Assembly (NCBI GenBank): GCA_041725895.1
Contig: JBGRQA010000002.1
Span: 248,001 to 312,000, forward strand
Direction of reading: 5' to 3'
Origin: JBGRQA01 sp041725895
GTDB taxonomy: Bacteria; Bacteroidota; Bacteroidia; Bacteroidales; Marinifilaceae
Length of the DNA: 64,000 bases
Positions within the stretch are counted from its first letter, which is position 1. The number at the start of each line of letters is the position of its first letter. The position numbers and the translations under genes were made by a program. This document shows positions 62,486 through 64,000 of the stretch, piece by piece. The notes beneath the pieces are model-generated. The model saw nothing but the letters and a program-made list of their open reading frames with translations, did not search any database and had not been told where the DNA came from.

Positions 62486-64000
62486 CTATTCATACTTTAA
62501 GGCTTCCACAGGATTCCGGCTGGCAGCCCTCCAGGTTTGCCAGCCCACGGTGAGTAGGGCAAACAGGAAAGCGATACTACCTGCAATCAGGAAGGGCAAA
62601 AGGCCGATTTTGATACGATAGGCGAAATTTTCCAGCCAGTTGTTCATTAGCCACCAGGAAACAGGTGCAGCAATACAAAATGCGATGGCAATCCATTTGG
62701 TCATCGAGGTTAATAAAAGACCTGAAATCTGTAGGATGCTGGCCCCGTTCACCTTTCGAATCCCAATTTCCTTAGTCCTTTTGTTGACCATATAAAGACT
62801 GAGTGCATACAGGCCCAAAAGAGCGAGTATGATGGAAAGGGCGGATGCACACAAGGTTAGGCTTTGGGATCGTTCCTCCTTGCGGTATTTACTTTTGCAG
62901 AAATCGTCGATGAAGGTATAGCCAAGTATGTAGGAGGGATCGAATTTTTGCAATGTGTTTTGGATGTATTCCAATTCTTCCTTGAGATTGGCATTGTTGG
63001 ATTTCACAATAATATAGTTTCGATACCAACTACGGCTAAACATTAAAGGACTGATTTCACTTCGGAGTGATTGGTAATTGAAGTTACGAACAACCCCTTG
63101 GATATGGTGCTTTCTCCCATGAAACCAAACCTCTTGTCCAACAGGATGTTCCAATTTGAAATATTCTACAGCCTTTTCGTTGAGGATGATACCCAAGCTG
63201 TCACTTGCATGTTTATCCGAAAAAGACCTTCCTTGTAGGAATTGGATGTTTAAAGCTTCAAAGTAGCCAGGTTCAACACGATATTCATCGATGTGTTTGG
63301 TTTCCTTTTCGGTTTGTCCAACGAGGTAAAAGCCTTGACCACTGGTTCCCCCTCCTGGGCGATGATCGCTTATGCTAACAATTTCAATACTTGGATTTTT
63401 AAGCAGTTCTTCTTTGATGGCTGGATAGGCTTTACGTAGTTTTGAATTTAAATTCGAAATAGCTATTACTTTTTCCGTTTGAAATCCAAGATCTGCATTC
63501 TTCATGAAACTAATTTGTTGGGAAAGAATCACCATATTGATAAGCAGGATGAGGGATACTGAAAATTGAAAGATAACCAGTATTCGGGTTAATCTGTTGG
63601 TTCCCCCGGAGCGATGGATGATACCTTTGATTACTGTGGCGGGCGAATATCGGGAGACAAAGAAAGCCGGATAGATTCCTGAGAGGAAACCAACCAGTAA
63701 AGCCAGTAGAGGTAATCCAAGAGTCAGGTAAGGATTGTGTAAATAATCAATTTCTAACTCTCGGTTTAGCATGTGGCTGAAAAAGGGCAACATTGCTTCG
63801 GCTAAAATAATTCCTACCAAAAGGGAAGCAAAGGAGAGGAGAATGGAATTCCCGAGGAATTGGCGAATCAATTCTTTGCGAGAAGCACCAATTGCTTTTT
63901 GGAGACCGATTTCCTTGGCTTTGCCCTCGTATTGTACTGTCATGATATTGATGAAGTTGACAATGGCAATAATCAGGATCAGCAGGGCTAAGAATATCTG
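62486..64000 (-). CDS. FtsX/MacB-type ABC transporter permease, partial at window end
   Basis: The frame stays open to the last base of the window (19 further codons beyond the ATG at 63943, reading IFLALLILIIAIVNFIN, a membrane helix), so the start lies outside; about 505 of an expected 790 residues are seen. Visible: first FtsX helix set with YEGKAKEIGLQKAIGASRKELIRQ, second periplasmic domain (VWFHGRKHHIQGVVRNFNYQSL), second helix set with KRTKEIGIRKVNGASILQIS, end RAASRNPVEALKYE. Close paralogue of the permease at 57531, indicating duplication around the 60002 gene. Confidence 0.92.
   Translation of the reverse strand, partial: QIFLALLILIIAIVNFINIMTVQYEGKAKEIGLQKAIGASRKELIRQFLGNSILLSFASLLVGIILAEAMLPFFSHMLNRELEIDYLHNPYLTLGLPLLALLVGFLSGIYPAFFVSRYSPATVIKGIIHRSGGTNRLTRILVIFQFSVSLILLINMVILSQQISFMKNADLGFQTEKVIAISNLNSKLRKAYPAIKEELLKNPSIEIVSISDHRPGGGTSGQGFYLVGQTEKETKHIDEYRVEPGYFEALNIQFLQGRSFSDKHASDSLGIILNEKAVEYFKLEHPVGQEVWFHGRKHHIQGVVRNFNYQSLRSEISPLMFSRSWYRNYIIVKSNNANLKEELEYIQNTLQKFDPSYILGYTFIDDFCKSKYRKEERSQSLTLCASALSIILALLGLYALSLYMVNKRTKEIGIRKVNGASILQISGLLLTSMTKWIAIAFCIAAPVSWWLMNNWLENFAYRIKIGLLPFLIAGSIAFLFALLTVGWQTWRAASRNPVEALKYE

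Overview
The window reads as chromosomal DNA of an anaerobic or facultatively anaerobic member of the Bacteroidota, probably a marine or sediment Marinilabiliales/Marinifilaceae-type organism (inference from gene content, no marker gene present). Pointers are the AT-rich Bacteroidota-style promoters (TAnnTTTG minus-7 boxes), the TPR-HTH regulator, the MacB/FtsX-type tandem permeases, secreted M13 and C1B peptidases, DcaP-type porin, butyrate kinase and a trimeric NAD-linked [FeFe] hydrogenase. No rRNA, tRNA, CRISPR array, phage or intact insertion sequence was seen.

Layout. 1-3.5 kb: end of an ABC-2 permease, then a cyclic-nucleotide-gated K+ channel followed 45 bp later by a membrane class III nucleotide cyclase. 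3.6-10.3 kb: M13 peptidase, serine hydrolase, glycerate kinase, butyrate kinase. 10.8-14.4 kb: hydrogenase operon (NuoE-like, NuoF-like, HydA). 14.7-26.2 kb: mostly housekeeping genes (bacterioferritin, kdsA, rarA, TPR protein, cytidylate kinase-like protein, C1B peptidase, outer-membrane barrel, CyuA-like desulfidase). 26.4-31.6 kb: a cNMP-binding histidine kinase, then a two-component pair (ABC-substrate-binding-type sensor kinase plus NtrC-type sigma-54 activator). 31.9-42.6 kb: lactate utilisation block (two LUD/LutC paralogues, LutB-LutA fusion, lactate permease, FAD/Fe-S D-lactate dehydrogenase, DcaP-type porin). 42.6-43.7 kb: gene-free stretch with a candidate structured RNA. 43.7-51.8 kb: TPR-HTH regulator, an 1164-residue protein that may be a PPi-type PEP carboxykinase, PfkB kinase, pdxH, a small orphan. 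52.3-52.65 kb: a 44-bp tandem array with internal hairpins. 52.7-64 kb: seven-haem NapC-like cytochrome, GNAT, a lipoprotein gene broken by an in-frame TAG, an M1-like metalloprotein, and three FtsX-type permeases, the last running off the end.

How it fits together. The strongest system-level signal is the lactate block. The sigma-54 activator sits just upstream; both lutC-like genes carry nearly the same 15-bp sigma-54-like element (TGGCATT-N4-TTGG) about 20-25 bp before the predicted transcript start-to-gene distance; and both have a matching ATTG-NN-CAA-type site 150-180 bp upstream, where an enhancer-binding protein would bind. This suggests lactate uptake and oxidation are switched by the neighbouring kinase/regulator pair. 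Lactate would enter through the porin and permease and be oxidised to pyruvate by the Lut complex (L form) and the FAD/Fe-S enzyme (D form); the hydrogenase and butyrate kinase give fermentative electron and energy outlets. A second theme is cyclic-nucleotide signalling: a cyclase, a cNMP-gated channel and a cNMP-domain kinase all lie in this window.
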